A stretch of DNA of 64,000 bases from Jiulongibacter sediminis (GCF_001306455.1 NZ_LGTQ01000006.1:434001-498000), one strand, 5' to 3'; shown: positions 16,952 to 27,529, counted from the stretch's first letter. Notes: a model not told the origin generated them from the sequence alone. Numbers and translations are program-made.

Positions 16952-17785
16952 ATGAACCTAAAAAACACCCTTTCTATTTTAGCCCTTGCGGCTTTTGCAT
17001 TTTCATGCAATCAGTTTAAAGTAACTGAGGCTGAAGATGGCAGTAAAATTCAATATCACGCAAAAGGTGAAGGCGACCAATCTCCTCAGGTGGGGGACTT
17101 TGTAACCTTTGATCTGAAAATTATGTCTGATGTTGACTCTGTTTTTAAAGATACCTGGGCAGAAGGGGCTCCTCTGGAGATTCCATTGCCAGAGCCGGAG
17201 TTTAAGCCGTCTTTCGAAAGTGCTCTACAGTACTTGCACGTGGGTGATAGTGCAACCGTTTTTGTTTCTGCTGACTCTCTTTTTGGTCGTATCGGCCAGC
17301 CATTGCCTCCGGGGGTTTCTCCGGGTTCAGATTTGAAGTTTCTTGTTTCTCTCAAAGGCATTAAAACAGCGGCTCAGTTCGAGGAATCAATGCAGGAGAA
17401 GAGAAACGCTGAGGGAGACGTCATTGCTGAGTTTGTGGGTGAAAACCTAAAAGGGGCTACTAAGCTTGAAAATGGAATCTATTATACGACAGAAAAAGCA
17501 GGCTCCGGAGCAACGGTAGCTCAGGGAGATACCGTAGAGGTAAGTTATGTAGGTAAGTTTATGGACGGCAACGTTTTTGACGAAAACGAGTCTTTCCAGT
17601 TTCCTGTAGGAATGGGTTATGTAATTAAAGGATGGGATGAAGCGTTGAAAACTATGAAAGTAGGTCAGAAGTCAACCTTTGTGATTCCTTCGCAATTAGG
17701 ATACGGTGACAGAGGAGCAGGCCCGATTGCCCCTTTCACACCATTAGTTTTTGATATTGAATTAAAGAAAATCGGGAGAAAGTAA
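16952..17785 (+). CDS. FKBP-type peptidyl-prolyl isomerase, lipoprotein (first of pair)
   Basis: 277 residues with a lipoprotein signal (TLSILALAAFAFSC). The C-terminal FKBP domain (about residues 165-277) is well conserved: GDTVEVSYVGKFMDGNVFDEN, GMGYVIKGWDEALKTMKVGQK and IPSQLGYGDRGAG. The N-terminal half (40-145) has a divergent FKBP-like pattern. Expected to fold or hold proteins at the envelope. Six bases separate it from a second protein of the same plan, probably an old tandem duplication. Confidence 0.9.
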   Translation: MNLKNTLSILALAAFAFSCNQFKVTEAEDGSKIQYHAKGEGDQSPQVGDFVTFDLKIMSDVDSVFKDTWAEGAPLEIPLPEPEFKPSFESALQYLHVGDSATVFVSADSLFGRIGQPLPPGVSPGSDLKFLVSLKGIKTAAQFEESMQEKRNAEGDVIAEFVGENLKGATKLENGIYYTTEKAGSGATVAQGDTVEVSYVGKFMDGNVFDENESFQFPVGMGYVIKGWDEALKTMKVGQKSTFVIPSQLGYGDRGAGPIAPFTPLVFDIELKKIGRK

Positions 17786-17791
17786 TAGTAT

Positions 17792-18664
17792 ATGAAAGGT
17801 TTGAAGTTTGCACTTTTATCGCTGCCGGTTCTTTTTATGGCCTGCGGCAAAGGTTTTGTTGAGAATGATTTAGAGAAGTATCAAAAAGAAAATGTGGCTG
17901 AAATACGGGCACATCTTGATGCTAAGAATTTGACAGATTTCGATGAGGATCTCAATACAGGAATTTTTTGGAAAATTACTCAGGAAAACCCTCAGGGAGA
18001 AGCTGCGAACGGCTTAAACCGAGTTCATGTGTCTTGGAAACTTTCAACGCTGGCAGGTGCTGAATTGTACAAAGTTGCGGCGGAAGATTCCCTTTTCTTT
18101 GATTATAACTTATCCATATTTCAGGGTTTTTTGATTGCATTGAATACGCTGAGAGAAGGGGAAAAGGGGACTTTCTTTATTCCCTCTGTATACGCTTTTG
18201 GGGGTACCCCCCCGGCAAGCCTAACGGGTCTTGGACAATGGGAACCGGTTCAACTTGAAATGGAAGTCATTAAAATGTACTCAGAAACTGAGTTGATGGA
18301 TTGGTTTATTTCAAGTAATAATCTTAGAGAGCCTGAGGTAACGAATATCGGAGTGAGAGTGGTTCGCCAATCAGCTGACCGACCGGAAACAAAAGACGTT
18401 GAAGCAGGCGATGATATCAATCTCAGATATAAAGGCTATTTTATTACGAAGGGAAAGGAGGTTTTTGATGAAGGAACCTTTGATTACACAGTGGGAAGTG
18501 GAGGATTAATTACAGGTTTTGAGAATGCTCTTACAAAAATGAGGGTAGGGGAGAAGGTGACTATTCTTATACCATCTGAATACGCTTACGGTACACAAGG
18601 CTCCGGGAGCATTCCTCCTAATACACCTATTGCCTTTGACTTAGAAGTCATTAGCTTAAATTAA
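17792..18664 (+). CDS. FKBP-type peptidyl-prolyl isomerase, lipoprotein (second of pair)
   Basis: 290 residues with signal LKFALLSLPVLFMAC. As in its neighbour, a divergent FKBP-like N-terminal half is followed by a conserved FKBP domain (about 185-290: GDDINLRYKGYFITKGKEVFDE, TGFENALTKMRVGEKVTI, IPSEYAYGTQGSGSIPPNTP). The two genes share a strand and spacing consistent with one transcript, closed by the terminator at 18692. Confidence 0.9.
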   Translation: MKGLKFALLSLPVLFMACGKGFVENDLEKYQKENVAEIRAHLDAKNLTDFDEDLNTGIFWKITQENPQGEAANGLNRVHVSWKLSTLAGAELYKVAAEDSLFFDYNLSIFQGFLIALNTLREGEKGTFFIPSVYAFGGTPPASLTGLGQWEPVQLEMEVIKMYSETELMDWFISSNNLREPEVTNIGVRVVRQSADRPETKDVEAGDDINLRYKGYFITKGKEVFDEGTFDYTVGSGGLITGFENALTKMRVGEKVTILIPSEYAYGTQGSGSIPPNTPIAFDLEVISLN

Positions 18665-18691
18665 GAGTAAGTATTTATTATTTTTCAAAAG

Positions 18692-18712
18692 AAGGCCGTA
18701 AGGCCTTTTTTT
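18692..18712 (+). terminator. Rho-independent terminator after FKBP pair
   Basis: AAGGCC-GTAA-GGCCTT stem followed by five more T. Confidence 0.82.
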
Positions 18713-18909
18713 ATGAATGCTTCATTGATTTATCTAAGAAAAAGCCTAATATATCTAAGAATATGAATGAAGAATAAAAGATGGAAAAATAATTAATTTT
18801 AGAAATAATATTCTTCAAAACGCATATTGAACACCTCCTATTGGTTCCATAATTATTTAAAAGAACTATTCTGTTTTGTTGTACTTTGTCAAGAATATTC
18901 GTTTTCTGG
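18713..18909. other. AT-rich gap before the DksA/TraR-like gene
   Basis: No gene seen. Notable only for strong AT richness and a TATCTAAGAA direct repeat (near 18732 and 18754). Confidence 0.4.
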
Positions 18910-18940
18910 TTTGTTAGCATTATTCTTACATCTATATTTG
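18910..18940 (+). promoter_or_regulatory. Bacteroidota promoter of the DksA/TraR-like gene
   Basis: TTTG (18910-18913), 19 bases, TATATTTG (18933-18940), followed by C: an exact match to the Bacteroidota consensus. It decides the start of the next gene, since the first in-frame ATG upstream (18827) would lie before the promoter. Confidence 0.8.
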
Positions 18941-18979
18941 CGGCCAAATAAAGAGCACGGCTCAATAATCGAAAGAATT

Positions 18980-19366
18980 ATGTCAGAAGTTGCAGAGAAA
19001 AATCATTACACCGAAAGCGAGCTTGCTGAGTTTGAAGCCATTATTCTCAAGAAGCTGGACGCCACAAAAAGTGAAATTGAATTCATAAAACGCACCCTAA
19101 GTCGTCAGGATGATAACGGGACCGACAATACGGCGGTTGGAAGTAAGACCTTGGAAGATGGAGCGGATATGCGTGAAAAGGAGCGTTTGAATCAGTCGGC
19201 TGGTCGATTGTCAAAATTTGCTACGCAATTAGAGGCGGCTTTGATAAGGATCAAAAATGGCACTTACGGTATTTGTAAGGATACTGGGAAACTGATTCCT
19301 GCTGAGAGATTGAGAGCTGTACCTCATACGCAGCAGACCATCGAGGCCAAACTGGCCCAGCAATAA
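18980..19366 (+). CDS. DksA/TraR-family transcription regulator-like protein
   Basis: 128 residues from the ATG at 18980. Two-helix coiled coil (residues 5-75, charged) followed by the TraR/DksA C-terminal segment GTYGICKDTGKLIPAERLRAV. Only the first cysteine of the zinc finger is kept; the others are replaced, as in many Bacteroidota members. The family binds the RNA polymerase secondary channel, sometimes with ppGpp. Single gene with its own promoter and a strong terminator. Confidence 0.9.
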   Translation: MSEVAEKNHYTESELAEFEAIILKKLDATKSEIEFIKRTLSRQDDNGTDNTAVGSKTLEDGADMREKERLNQSAGRLSKFATQLEAALIRIKNGTYGICKDTGKLIPAERLRAVPHTQQTIEAKLAQQ

Positions 19367-19399
19367 CATTTGAACAACCTATATTTAACCCTAACTTGG

Positions 19400-19427
19400 C
19401 CGCCAATTATCAATTGGCGGTTTTTTT
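19400..19427 (+). terminator. Rho-independent terminator after DksA/TraR-like gene
   Basis: Perfect nine-base stem CCGCCAATT / AATTGGCGG, three-base loop, seven T. The next open frame begins with the very next base (ATG at 19428). Confidence 0.9.
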
Positions 19428-20690
19428 ATGTCCAGATTGTTCTATTTCCTGCTTTTTTCGGGTTATCTGGCATATGCGTGTATTCCAGATAGCAGAAGTC
19501 AGTTTGGCCTGTTGTTCACAATCTATGCCTTTGTTTTTCTCATTTATCTTTTCAATCCGGGGAAGAACCTGATTCAAAAAAAAGAGGGTTGGATCTTCTT
19601 CCTGGCCTGTTCAATACCGCTTTTCTTTAAAGTACCTCTTCTTTCAGATGATGTTTATCGATTTATTTGGGATGGTCGCTTGTCAATCTCCGGCATAAAT
19701 CCTTTTCTGTATTTACCCTCTGAACTTGGTTCGTACCCTGATTTATTTCCGAAACTCAATTCTCCTCAGTATTACAGCGTTTACCCCCCTTTCAAGCAAT
19801 ACATTTTTGCGATTTCAGCCTTTTTGGCAGGAGGAAGCGAAGAGTTAAATATCTTTTGGCTGCGACTCTTTATTATGTTGTCAATGCTATCGGGGCTCTA
19901 TTTTTTTCGCAAAATATTGAGCTTATTAAAAAAAGACGAAATTGACCTTTATTGGTTAGCCTTCAATCCTCTTATTCTGATCGAAAGTTTAGGTAACCTA
20001 CATTTTGAGGTTGTTGTTTTATCTCTGCTTTTGAGCTCTTATTTCGTTTTTCTGAAATCAAAAAGTATCAGTTGGTCCGCAGTTCTATTTGGTTTGGCTG
20101 TTTCAGTAAAGCTCATTCCTTTAATCCTTTTGCCATTAATTCTGAGGAAACTCGGGCTCAAAAAGGGGCTGGTTTTTTCGCTTTTTGTTTTGATTGTGAA
20201 TATAATCCTGTTTATACCCTTCTACAGCCCTCAGTTTTTTGTCAATTTTGGCGATTCTCTTGATCTCTATTTTCACAGTTTTGAGTTTAATGCAGGCCTG
20301 TATTATTTGCTCCGAGAAATTGGCTTTGCTTTAACAGGTTTCAATACCATTCAATATTTGGGTACCGCACTGGCTTTGATAGATCTGTTTTTAATAATCT
20401 TGATTTCTTCGCAGGCGAAATCTTTTTTGGAAGCTGTTGTGCTGATCCTTTCAATTCACCTATTGATGAGTACTACTGTGCATCCCTGGTACATTATTCC
20501 TTTGATGGGTCTATCATTTTTAACTCACTTAAAATATCCGCTGGCCTGGTCTGGCCTTATTTTTCTGTCTTACGAGGCATACCATATAGAAATGGTGAAA
20601 GAGAATCTTTGGCTAACAGCCTTCTCTTATTTACTCCTGTTTGTTTTCATATTTTTTGATTCCAGACAAAAGAGAATCGGGACTTTCTGA
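19428..20690 (+). CDS. Polytopic membrane mannosyltransferase-like protein (DUF2029/GT87-like)
   Basis: 420 residues with about ten to eleven membrane segments. The loop DDVYRFIWDGRLSISGINPF is the hallmark of polyprenol-phosphate-sugar-dependent glycosyltransferases of the GT-C fold; the later STTVHPWYIIPL motif fits as well. Donor and acceptor cannot be predicted. The ATG at 19428 directly abuts the preceding terminator, so either an internal promoter or a later start (no obvious one) is used, or read-through feeds it. Confidence 0.78.
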   Translation: MSRLFYFLLFSGYLAYACIPDSRSQFGLLFTIYAFVFLIYLFNPGKNLIQKKEGWIFFLACSIPLFFKVPLLSDDVYRFIWDGRLSISGINPFLYLPSELGSYPDLFPKLNSPQYYSVYPPFKQYIFAISAFLAGGSEELNIFWLRLFIMLSMLSGLYFFRKILSLLKKDEIDLYWLAFNPLILIESLGNLHFEVVVLSLLLSSYFVFLKSKSISWSAVLFGLAVSVKLIPLILLPLILRKLGLKKGLVFSLFVLIVNIILFIPFYSPQFFVNFGDSLDLYFHSFEFNAGLYYLLREIGFALTGFNTIQYLGTALALIDLFLIILISSQAKSFLEAVVLILSIHLLMSTTVHPWYIIPLMGLSFLTHLKYPLAWSGLIFLSYEAYHIEMVKENLWLTAFSYLLLFVFIFFDSRQKRIGTF

Positions 20691-20760
20691 TAATCCTCCA
20701 ATTTTTCGCTACTTTTTGAGAAAGATGTCTTAAAAAAATCCAAAAATTGAAAGGCCTTAA

Positions 20761-20791
20761 TTTGTTTTCTTTTAAGGACTTTTTAATTTTG
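20761..20791 (+). promoter_or_regulatory. Bacteroidota promoter of atpDC
   Basis: TTTG (20761-20764), 19 bases, TAATTTTG (20784-20791), then C: exact consensus. The ATG of atpD is 42 bases downstream. Confidence 0.8.
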
Positions 20792-20832
20792 CACTCCGAA
20801 AATCAAGACTGATAAGCATAAATTTATAATAA

Positions 20833-22338
<1,506 letters not shown>

Positions 22339-22423
22339 AGAAAATAGACACGAGACACAGGACGTAAGACAAAAGACTTTTTAGTCATTCATCTTACCGG
22401 AATAGTCTGAAATATTAAGATTT

Positions 22424-22678
22424 ATGATTCTCGAAATTATAACACCAGATAAAAACGTTTTTAACGGTGAGGTTTCAGTAGTGACCCTTCCCGGTAAAAA
22501 TGGTGAATTTCAGATTCTGAAAGATCACGCTCCATTAGTGAGTACTCTTGCTAAAGGAAATCTGACCTATGACCAAGGAGGAAAATCAGAAACCTTATTG
22601 GTAGATGGTGGTGTGATTGAAGTTTCAAATAATAAAGTATTGGTTTTGGCCGAAGCGGTTTTAGACGCTGAAGCATAA
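22424..22678 (+). CDS. atpC: ATP synthase F1 subunit epsilon, short form
   Basis: 84 residues. The N-terminal beta-sandwich domain is complete (LEIITPDKNVFNGEVSVVTLPGKNGEFQILKDHAPLVSTL... VDGGVIEVSNNKVLVLAEAV). The C-terminal helical hairpin that inhibits ATP hydrolysis in E. coli is absent, as known for this phylum. 85 bases after atpD, followed by a terminator. Confidence 0.95.
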   Translation: MILEIITPDKNVFNGEVSVVTLPGKNGEFQILKDHAPLVSTLAKGNLTYDQGGKSETLLVDGGVIEVSNNKVLVLAEAVLDAEA

Positions 22679-22700
22679 TCAGGATCATTAAGAAATTGAA

Positions 22701-22735
22701 AGCCTCGCAAATGAAAGTTTGCGGGGCTTTTTCTT
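22701..22735 (+). terminator. Rho-independent terminator after atpC
   Basis: AGCCTCGCAAA / TTTGCGGGGCT stem (one T-G pair), six-base loop, T-rich tail. Confidence 0.85.
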
Positions 22736-22807
22736 TTTAAATTCAATCAAAACCTTCGCTTTTTGTCTGCTTTAAGGATTAAGTTTGTTTGAATTTTTTG
22801 AAAACCT

Positions 22808-24304
22808 ATGGGCATAAAATCATTTCTGAGTAAACCTTTAGCCGCCATAACGGCATCACAACAAAAAAAATGGATGCAAAATGCTGTGCAAACCCAACAC
22901 AGCTGGAGGGAAAAGATTGTTCACAAAGCGAGTCAGACGGTTTACGGGAAGGATCATAAGTTTGGTGATATCAACACCTATGAAGATTTCAAACACGCTG
23001 TTCCGGTCAATGATTACGAAGGGATAAAACCCTATGTCGAGCAAATTTTGGAGGGTAAAAATGATATCCTTTGGCCGGGTAAGCCCCTTTATTTTGCTAA
23101 AACATCGGGCACAACCTCAGGTGTAAAGTATATCCCAATTAGTAAAGATTCGATTGGGAATCATATTGGCTCTGCTAAAAATGCCTTGCTCAATTATATT
23201 CATGAAACGGGAAACAGCCGTTTTTTGGATCATAAACTCATTTTTCTATCCGGAAGCCCTGAAATGACCATGCAAAGCGGCGTGCACACCGGTAGACTTT
23301 CGGGAATATCAAATCATCATGTACCAGGCTATTTGAAAACAAATCAATTGCCTAGTTATGAGACGAATTGCATTGATGACTGGGAACAAAAACTGGAGAA
23401 AATCATTGATGAAACGATTGATCAACCAATGAGCCTGATTAGCGGAATACCGCCATGGGTACAGATGTATTTTGATAGAATTCAGCAGAGAACCGGTAAG
23501 CAGATCAAAGATGTTTTCCCTGATTTTGATCTTTTTGTTTATGGGGGTGTCAATTTTGAGCCATATAAGGCTAAGCTATTTGAGTCTATCGGAAAAAAGA
23601 TTGACTCTATTGAGCTATATCCAGCCTCAGAAGGTTTTATCGCCTATCAGGATAAATTCGAGTCAGAGGGTCTTTTAATGCTTTTGAATGATGGTATTTT
23701 CTATGAGTTTATTCCTGCTGAAGAATATTTTGACGAGAATCCAACACGTTTGAGTATTGAGGATGTGCAGTTGAATAAAAACTACGCCCTGATAATCAAT
23801 AGCAATGCCGGTCTTTGGGGCTATTCCATAGGAGATACAGTCAAGTTTGTGTCACTTGATCCTTACCGAATTATCGTTTCGGGTCGTATTAAGCACTTTA
23901 TTTCGGCTTTTGGGGAGCATGTCATTGGTGAGGAAGTTGAGAAAGCAATGAAGTACGCCTGTGAGCTGCATCCTGAAGTTGAGATTGTAGAATTCACCGT
24001 GGCTCCAATGGTAACTCCAAAAGAGGGCCTACCTTATCATGAATGGCTGATTGAGTTTGCCAGCGAACCTAATGACATGAAAGCCTTTGCAAAAGACCTG
24101 GATGAAAAACTTGTCAAACTAAACGTGTACTATAAGGACCTGATCGTCGGTAGTATTCTGAAGCCCCTTGTTGTTAATTCTTTGAGAAGAAATTCTTTCA
24201 TCGATTATATGAAATCCATAGGTAAGCTGGGTGGACAAAATAAGGTGCCAAGGCTTTCAAACGACCGTAAAATTGCTGATCAGCTTCACCAGATCAATGC
24301 GTAA
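22808..24304 (+). CDS. GH3-family acyl-acid-amido synthetase-like enzyme
   Basis: 498 residues, full GH3 length for bacteria. ANL-superfamily features: the ATP loop FAKTSGTTSGVKYIPIS, YGGVNFEPYKAKLFESIG, ELYPASEGFIAYQ and YSIGDTVKFVSLDPYRIIVSGRIKHFISAFGEHVIGEE. Plant GH3 enzymes conjugate amino acids to jasmonate or auxin; the substrate in Bacteroidota is unknown. Its last eight bases overlap the start of a secreted protein gene, so the two are translationally coupled. A TAAGTTTG box at 22780-22787 could be its -7 element. Confidence 0.9.
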   Translation: MGIKSFLSKPLAAITASQQKKWMQNAVQTQHSWREKIVHKASQTVYGKDHKFGDINTYEDFKHAVPVNDYEGIKPYVEQILEGKNDILWPGKPLYFAKTSGTTSGVKYIPISKDSIGNHIGSAKNALLNYIHETGNSRFLDHKLIFLSGSPEMTMQSGVHTGRLSGISNHHVPGYLKTNQLPSYETNCIDDWEQKLEKIIDETIDQPMSLISGIPPWVQMYFDRIQQRTGKQIKDVFPDFDLFVYGGVNFEPYKAKLFESIGKKIDSIELYPASEGFIAYQDKFESEGLLMLLNDGIFYEFIPAEEYFDENPTRLSIEDVQLNKNYALIINSNAGLWGYSIGDTVKFVSLDPYRIIVSGRIKHFISAFGEHVIGEEVEKAMKYACELHPEVEIVEFTVAPMVTPKEGLPYHEWLIEFASEPNDMKAFAKDLDEKLVKLNVYYKDLIVGSILKPLVVNSLRRNSFIDYMKSIGKLGGQNKVPRLSNDRKIADQLHQINA

Positions 24305-25688
24305 TTTTTTTCTTTTTCTGTTCCTTTTGGGGTCTTTCAGATCTTCTTTTGCTCAGTTTGATAAAATCGAGCTTGAAAATAAGATCCATGATTCGCTTGA
24401 GTGGCTCGCCAATGCACAGGAGAAAGAAACAGTAGGGGACAGTATTTTCAGAGGAGAATGGCCTTCAACCATGGGTCTGAAAAACCGTTTTCTATACTTG
24501 GGTAAGGCAATACCTTTTCGTGACTCCAATTGCTTTACGCAAGCCAATGTTTTTAACACCTTGGCTGAAATTTACCTTAAAGATTCCTCAAAGAAAGAGA
24601 TCTTACCGATGCTTGAACTCGCCCTGCCGGAGTTATTAAGCTATAGGGATAGTCTTACATTCAACTTTTGGAAAAAACTAGAGCCAAATATTCCATTGAG
24701 TCGAAAGGAACCACACCCTGAGAATTATTTGGCCCACAGACCTACTAATTTTGAGCTTAAAACACGCTTCATCAATAATGCTGCTGATATAGCAAACGAT
24801 GCCGACGATACTTCAACCGGTAATCTCGCCTTATTTTATGCTAACGAAGTTTTTTCAATTAAACGGAAAATTCCTTCGCAAAATCTTTACGATTCGTATA
24901 TAGACAGAAACAGGAACAATTACCATTGGTTTAATTATATCCATAAAATACCACGGCCAAGTAATGCGTATATGACCTGGCTGGCCCCGGAGGTACAATT
25001 TAAGCATTGGAGTTTCCCGTGGCAGGTCGCTCATAATCTGGTGTTTTTTTTACCGGCTAGCAGCTGCTTCCCTCACCCTTATGATAGCTATGTTCCCTGG
25101 GGAGCCAATGATATCGATGCCGTCGTGAATTGTAATGTGCTCAATTTTCTGGCAAAGACGGGTCAATTAGAAGAATCTCTAGGGAAAGAAGGAGCGGTGA
25201 ACCTATTGAAATATGTAGTGGGGAAGGAAAGATGGAGCCGAGCAGGAATCTACTATCCCAATCGCTTTTATATTCACTACACCATCTCAAAAGTGTATCC
25301 CTATTTCCTTGAGGAATTAGCTCATGAAGCCAACATTCTTAAAATGCATCTGATTTCTTCGCAAAACATGGACGGATCTTTTTTTAGTCGAAAGAAGGTC
25401 AACAAGAAGGATGTGCTGCAAAGCACTGTTTATGCTTTGGAAGCCATGTTGAACCTCAAAGAAGCCGGAGTAGAAATTCCAAAAGAAAATATTGATAAGG
25501 CTCTTGAATTTATTCTAACCCATGAAATCAGAGATGACAAAGGAATCCACTGGAACGGCGGAGTCTTTTTTTCTGGCGGTACCGTGGTGAGAAATGCTCT
25601 GTATTTTAAATCCGATGCCTATACCACCGCTTTAGTGGCTCAGGCTATACAGAAGTATTTAGCTCTCTTTTATGGTGAGCTTGAGTAA
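24297..25688 (+). CDS. Secreted alpha/alpha-toroid-like protein with DADDT motif, unknown function
   Basis: 463 residues from the ATG at 24297, which gives a clean signal peptide (FFLFLFLLGSFRSSFAQ). Mostly helical. It holds Asp168-Ala-Asp-Asp171-Thr, the DxDD(T) motif of class II terpene/squalene cyclases, plus repeat-like segments near the C-terminus: MDGSFFSRKKVNKKDVLQSTVYALEAML and KGIHWNGGVFFSGG...SDAYTTALVAQAI. These resemble the alpha/alpha barrels of prenyltransferase/squalene-oxidase repeats. Overlap with the GH3 gene suggests a shared pathway. Export to the periplasm makes classical cyclase activity doubtful. Its 3' end overlaps the convergent propeller gene by 30 bases. Confidence 0.6.
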   Translation: MRNFFLFLFLLGSFRSSFAQFDKIELENKIHDSLEWLANAQEKETVGDSIFRGEWPSTMGLKNRFLYLGKAIPFRDSNCFTQANVFNTLAEIYLKDSSKKEILPMLELALPELLSYRDSLTFNFWKKLEPNIPLSRKEPHPENYLAHRPTNFELKTRFINNAADIANDADDTSTGNLALFYANEVFSIKRKIPSQNLYDSYIDRNRNNYHWFNYIHKIPRPSNAYMTWLAPEVQFKHWSFPWQVAHNLVFFLPASSCFPHPYDSYVPWGANDIDAVVNCNVLNFLAKTGQLEESLGKEGAVNLLKYVVGKERWSRAGIYYPNRFYIHYTISKVYPYFLEELAHEANILKMHLISSQNMDGSFFSRKKVNKKDVLQSTVYALEAMLNLKEAGVEIPKENIDKALEFILTHEIRDDKGIHWNGGVFFSGGTVVRNALYFKSDAYTTALVAQAIQKYLALFYGELE

Positions 25689-26645
25689 AGTTCGGGCCGA
25701 GCCTATGGCAATGGCCGTATTTTCTGAAGTAAACACCGCTTCATAAATACTGAAATCTTTATGCAGCTTTTTACCGAAAACTTTGTGGTTTCCATGGTGG
25801 TCTCCAAGAACGATTTGACCGTTGCAGGCCGGGTAAAGCTCATATTTGGCGTTTGCTGTTCTTCCCCAAATGAGGCCTGAGTGGTTCATCACCACTTGTT
25901 TGTCATTGAAATAAACCCTTCCTTTTTTACCAATCCATCCACCGGTGGCGATATAGTCTTTCTCTGAGGTGAATTGAATTTCATGAAAAATACTGTTGCC
26001 AATTTTCTCCTGCTTTTGCCATTGGCCCTCCTCCAGCTTGAAAAGGTGCGTTTTATTCAGCGTATACATTAAAGCATAGAGCTGGTTGTCAAACGGATTT
26101 TTCTTCACACACCAGACCATTTTGAACGGATTGGAATAAATCTCTTTCCATGTAATGCCTCCGTCAATAGATTCCAGAATAAAACCCTCAGGGACTGTTT
26201 TTTTGGAATGAGCAATTTTTGAATTGCCTCCGCTGATATAGATTTTATCGGGAGACATTACAGCCAGATTATAAAAACAGGCGTCTTCGTATCCTGCTAT
26301 CTGCCGGCTTGTCCAGGTTCCATTATTCAAGTTATGGGTGTAAATAACGCCTTTGTCGCCACTGGCAATAATCGTTTCCTCGTCAAGCATATCCATTTTG
26401 TAGATATCCAGATTTTTTGAGGGGTAACTGATATTTGTTAATTGACCGTCAGCCGTATATTTTTTCAGAGTGCCATATTTACCGCAAATCCAGTAGTCGT
26501 CTTTGACCTGAAGAATATCGTAATAGGAAGAGTCACTGTACGAATTGCCTTGTTGAAGAACCTCAATTACCATTTCCTGAGCTTGGGAAAAGCACCAGCA
26601 AAATGCACACAGGCCGGTAAGTAGTATTTTAATTTTCAGGCTCAA
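25659..26645 (-). CDS. Secreted BNR/YCF48-like beta-propeller protein
   Basis: 328 residues, starting at a TTG (26643-26645) with signal LLTGLCAFCWCFSQAQ. Repeated propeller-type strands: YYDILQVKDDYWICGKYGTLKKYT, IIASGDKGVIYTHNL, ILESIDGGITWKEIYSNPF and AIAIGSARTLLKL; the SxDGGxTW element is a BNR (Asp-box) repeat. Such proteins include YCF48-like assembly factors and photosystem-II-stability-like folds. No enzymatic motif is seen. Convergent with the preceding gene. Confidence 0.72.
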   Translation of the reverse strand: MSLKIKILLTGLCAFCWCFSQAQEMVIEVLQQGNSYSDSSYYDILQVKDDYWICGKYGTLKKYTADGQLTNISYPSKNLDIYKMDMLDEETIIASGDKGVIYTHNLNNGTWTSRQIAGYEDACFYNLAVMSPDKIYISGGNSKIAHSKKTVPEGFILESIDGGITWKEIYSNPFKMVWCVKKNPFDNQLYALMYTLNKTHLFKLEEGQWQKQEKIGNSIFHEIQFTSEKDYIATGGWIGKKGRVYFNDKQVVMNHSGLIWGRTANAKYELYPACNGQIVLGDHHGNHKVFGKKLHKDFSIYEAVFTSENTAIAIGSARTLLKLTIKES

Positions 26646-26743
26646 GTTAAAGTTTACTCAAAGGCGTTCTTATAAACGAGGTTGATACAATGAATCTACA
26701 AAAATAGAGACCCGAACAGATTTTCCTAATTTCTCAACAAGAT

Positions 26744-27526
26744 TCAATTTTCCAGCGAAAATGAATCCGCATCTTTTGAAACGGGAAATTTCTCACGAAA
26801 CTCTTCCAATGCTATTTTTGAGAGATGCACCTGAAGTAGTCCGGGGTTGCTTTGTAGTTTATCAATAATGGTGCCTTTTGCATCAATAGCCTGAGTTTCA
26901 CCAACATAATTTATACCTGTTCCATCTGAACCCACACGGTTTGTTGCAAGAATATAGGTCTGATTTTCAATGGCACGAGCTTTCAAAAGGGTATTATATA
27001 CCTCCATACGTGGTTCAGGCCAGTTAGTGACATAAATACCGATATCATAATGAACCGGTGTATTTCTTGACCAAACAGGAAAGCGAAGGTCATAACAAAT
27101 TAATGGACGAATTCGCCAACCATGCCACTCAACGGTCATAGCCTCCTGACCAGCGGTGAATTGCTTGCCCTCATTACCCATGCTGAATAAGTGTCTTTTG
27201 TCGTATTTAGACGTTTCGCCGTCGGGTTTCACAAACAAAAGTCGATTGAAAACATTCTCATCTTCCAGGATAAGCAGAGAGCCACAGATAGCAGCGTTGT
27301 GCCGGGCGGCCATCTGTTTCATCCACTTATGGGTGTTGAAATTCATGGGTTCGGCAAATTCTTTCGCTTTTGATGTAAAACCGGTTGAGAAGGTTTCCGG
27401 CAGAATAATCAGATCGGTCTGATCATTTGTTTCACTCAACATCTCTTCCAGTTCTGCCCTGTTGGCTTCCGGACTTTCCCAGTGGATATCAGGTTGAACA
27501 AGGCAGACGGAGAGTATGTCTTTCAT
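26744..27526 (-). CDS. Nitrilase-superfamily omega-amidase-like hydrolase
   Basis: 260 residues. The Glu-Lys-Cys triad is clear: LPETFSTGF, KYDKRHLF and ICYDLRFPVWSRN. The start (VQPDIHWESPEANRAELEEML) and the TNWPEPRMEVYNTLLKARAIENQ block match the YafV/Nit2 subgroup, which removes the amide from alpha-ketoglutaramate or related compounds. It lies three bases from peptide deformylase in the same direction. Confidence 0.9.
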   Translation of the reverse strand: MKDILSVCLVQPDIHWESPEANRAELEEMLSETNDQTDLIILPETFSTGFTSKAKEFAEPMNFNTHKWMKQMAARHNAAICGSLLILEDENVFNRLLFVKPDGETSKYDKRHLFSMGNEGKQFTAGQEAMTVEWHGWRIRPLICYDLRFPVWSRNTPVHYDIGIYVTNWPEPRMEVYNTLLKARAIENQTYILATNRVGSDGTGINYVGETQAIDAKGTIIDKLQSNPGLLQVHLSKIALEEFREKFPVSKDADSFSLEN

Positions 27527-27529
27527 GAT

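Noticed and set aside
18980-19366. Missing zinc-finger cysteines in the DksA/TraR-like protein as a damaged gene.
   Set aside because: The same pattern is common in this phylum; promoter and terminator are perfect, so the gene is functional.
22424-22678. Short atpC (84 residues) as a truncation.
   Set aside because: The short epsilon without the C-terminal helices is the normal form in Bacteroidota.
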